Source of the DNA: Brevundimonas alba
GTDB taxonomy: Bacteria > Pseudomonadota > Alphaproteobacteria > Caulobacterales > Caulobacteraceae
DNA: 64,000 nt
Reading direction: 5' to 3'
Assembly (NCBI RefSeq): GCF_011927945.1
Contig: NZ_JAATJM010000001.1
Span: forward strand, 1,373,501-1,437,500
Shown here: positions 60,965 to 64,000 of the stretch, piece by piece
Position numbering within the stretch: position 1 is the first letter of the stretch
Layout: each line of letters begins with the position of its first letter
The notes under the pieces: model-generated
Told to the model about the DNA's origin: nothing
The model's database searches: none
Seen by the model: only the letters and a program-made list of their open reading frames with translations
Made by a program: the position numbers and the translations under genes

Positions 60965-62359
60965 ATGTCTAACTTCATTCTGAAGTTCGCCCACGTCTCC
61001 GTTCAGCCGAGCGGAGATGAGAATTCCATTCGCCGCGCGGTGGGCTTTGTGAACATCGGCCAGTTGCTGTCGATCCTGGACAGCAAGGCGCTGGCTCCCA
61101 ATCCGCGGAGCGCGAAGCGCAATGCCATCGTCGAAGGCATTCTAGGAACCCTCAACGACACCCCGGAACTTTTCCGATTTAAGTCGAAGGGACTGCTGAT
61201 CTCCTCCCATCGGGTGGAGGAACTTCAGCGCGGCCGTTTTCGTGTGACTTTTGAAAAGGAGTTCGTGGACGGCGTCTTGGACGGCGGGCACAATCTCTTC
61301 GCCATCGGCCTGTTCGTGCTGTCCCAAGTCCTTGAACATAAGGAAGTCGCCCGCATCAAGACGTGGGAGCAGCTCGACCATGTTTGGGCCGAAAAGCGGA
61401 AGGAGATCGAGGGGCTAGAGTTCGACCCCGAGGATCTCGTTTCCGTGGAACTGCTCTATCCCGGTTCCAACAGCGAAGCTGATCAGGAAGCTTTTGATCG
61501 GGCAGCCTTTGATATCTCGCAGGCCCGGAACGCCAACACCGAAGTCAAAACGGAAGCGTTCCAGAACAAGCTCGGTTTTTATGACGTCTTGAAGGATGCG
61601 CTTCCCGTGGAACTCAGCCAACGGGTGGAATGGAAACCCGGTGTGGTCGAGCAAGCGGAGGCGAAACCTATTCCTGTCCGGGATATCGTCGCGCTGGCAT
61701 GGATCCCGCTAAACCTCGCGAATGAGCACAAGTTGCTGCCCATCGATATCTCTGTGCTCCCTCAGAACATCTATCGCAACAAGGGGGAGTGTTCCGACAA
61801 ATTCAAGACCCTCATGGCGCACAACGAAGTAACGGAACCGATCGGCGGCCAAGCGGGACAGGCTCGTGAACTAAAGCACGTGACTGTCGAATCCTGTCTG
61901 TTTATTGCGGGCGACCTTCCGCGCCTTTACGATCTGATCTACGAGAAATTTCCCCGTTTCTATAACGATGGAACCCATCGGTTCGGGAGTCGGAATGTGG
62001 TCAAGATGTACGACCCCGACAAGCTGAAGCAGCTGAAGGCCGATGGGAAGGACGCGTCTGGCTATACCGGGATCCGTCCTCTGACACCCTTCTTCCAACG
62101 GTCGTCGAAGGACATGAAATGGAAGTATCCTGACGCGTTGATCATTCCCTTCGTGACGGCTCTGTCGGCGCTCATGAAAATCGAGGGTGATGAGGTCGTT
62201 TGGGCTGTCGACGACATCGACAAGACGGTGTTGGAGAAGCTTGAGAAGGCTGCGCCGCTCTACGACGGGCAGCTGGACGCATACGACTGGGACCCCCAGC
62301 GTCTAGCCAAGAGCCCGTCCAGCCATAAGCAGGCCGCGAGCTACTACCGAGTCCTCTGA
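60965..62359 (+). CDS. AIPR-like protein (putative abortive-infection / phage-resistance family)
   Basis: A 464-residue protein with no membrane segment. The order of blocks resembles AIPR proteins: PELFRFKSKGLLISSHRVEE (like the FxNNGIT block), VDGVLDGGHNLFAIG (like the VNGxQT block) and ARNANTEVKTEAFQNKLGFY (like the TNTQ block). Identity to the classic family is weak, so this may be a divergent branch. Codon use is less GC-rich than in surrounding genes, suggesting transfer. The ATG at 60965 is preferred because the protein-like sequence starts there; the frame stays open upstream. Terminators follow the gene. A nuclease or binding role is not shown. Confidence 0.55.
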   Translation: MSNFILKFAHVSVQPSGDENSIRRAVGFVNIGQLLSILDSKALAPNPRSAKRNAIVEGILGTLNDTPELFRFKSKGLLISSHRVEELQRGRFRVTFEKEFVDGVLDGGHNLFAIGLFVLSQVLEHKEVARIKTWEQLDHVWAEKRKEIEGLEFDPEDLVSVELLYPGSNSEADQEAFDRAAFDISQARNANTEVKTEAFQNKLGFYDVLKDALPVELSQRVEWKPGVVEQAEAKPIPVRDIVALAWIPLNLANEHKLLPIDISVLPQNIYRNKGECSDKFKTLMAHNEVTEPIGGQAGQARELKHVTVESCLFIAGDLPRLYDLIYEKFPRFYNDGTHRFGSRNVVKMYDPDKLKQLKADGKDASGYTGIRPLTPFFQRSSKDMKWKYPDALIIPFVTALSALMKIEGDEVVWAVDDIDKTVLEKLEKAAPLYDGQLDAYDWDPQRLAKSPSSHKQAASYYRVL

Positions 62360-62386
62360 CCCAAGCTGAACTTGGGCCAGAATGGT

Positions 62387-62418
62387 GGGGCGGGTCTTAG
62401 AGCCCGCCCCCTTTTTTT
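62387..62418 (+). terminator. Rho-independent terminator of the AIPR-like gene
   Basis: An 8-bp GC stem (GGGGCGGG, 62387-62394, with 62403-62410) is followed by TTTTTTT (62412-62418). Another hairpin, CCCAAG/CTTGGG (62360-62376), lies directly after the stop codon. It separates this gene from convergent thiC. Confidence 0.88.
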
Positions 62419-62422
62419 GCTC

Positions 62423-64000
<1,578 letters not shown>

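Overview
The window is a high-GC chromosomal segment of an alphaproteobacterium of the order Caulobacterales, most likely Brevundimonas or a close relative. Evidence for this: an FzlA-type FtsZ-binding GST homologue, the lptC-lptA-lptB/rpoN/hpf/ptsN order, a TIGR02300 protein, a DUF1150 protein, the imuA-imuB-dnaE2 mutasome behind an alphaproteobacterial LexA box, and frequent GTG/TTG starts with ATGA overlaps. Two genes run off the ends: a TonB-dependent receptor on the left (5' end missing) and thiC on the right (5' end missing). Taxonomy is inferred from gene content only.

Layout. 0-8 kb: the TonB receptor tail, then a polyamine neighbourhood (aguA-aguB, a pseudo-phosphatase/lipoprotein pair, a disordered acidic protein, a deoxyhypusine-synthase-like enzyme and an ornithine-type decarboxylase). 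8-14 kb: an M16 protease, then a phnCDE-type ABC transporter. 14-17.6 kb: thrS, yidD, a scaffold-like Fe-S protein and a TPR protein on the minus strand. 17.6-27 kb: an M17 aminopeptidase, an NlpC/P60 protein, queG, fzlA, a CDF cation exporter, an HTH/citrate-synthase-like pseudo-enzyme, uppP and an NDUFA9-like protein. 27-34.5 kb: tRNA-Leu(CAG), an RNase D, the Lpt genes, rpoN, hpf, ptsN, a DUF1150 gene and an Hsp20 gene. 34.5-43.8 kb: an M13 peptidase, tRNA-Ala(GGC), a TIGR02300 gene, aroA-cmk-rpsA, ihfB-mscL and an OmpA protein.

44-49.4 kb is accessory in character. It holds a 1325-residue protein joining three phage-tail-collar-like repeats to RTX calcium-binding repeats, followed by about 1.4 kb of small ORFs, four copies of a palindromic repeat with constant geometry, a tRNA-like relic, adjacent perfect palindromes and a 9-bp tandem repeat. 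49.4-54.9 kb is the SOS mutasome. 55-60 kb carries hppD, small membrane/hypothetical genes, a DUF2461 gene with a palindromic insert inside its reading frame, and a DsbA/FrnE-type gene flanked by a MITE-like element and a relic copy of its own 3' end.

60.2-62.4 kb is a small islet with lower-GC, less codon-biased sequence. It has an HTH gene divergent from an AIPR-like gene (a family tied to abortive infection/phage resistance). A strong hairpin plus T-tract sits directly against the AIPR-like start codon and also covers its Shine-Dalgarno sequence. This islet and the collar-RTX fusion are the best candidates for something undescribed.
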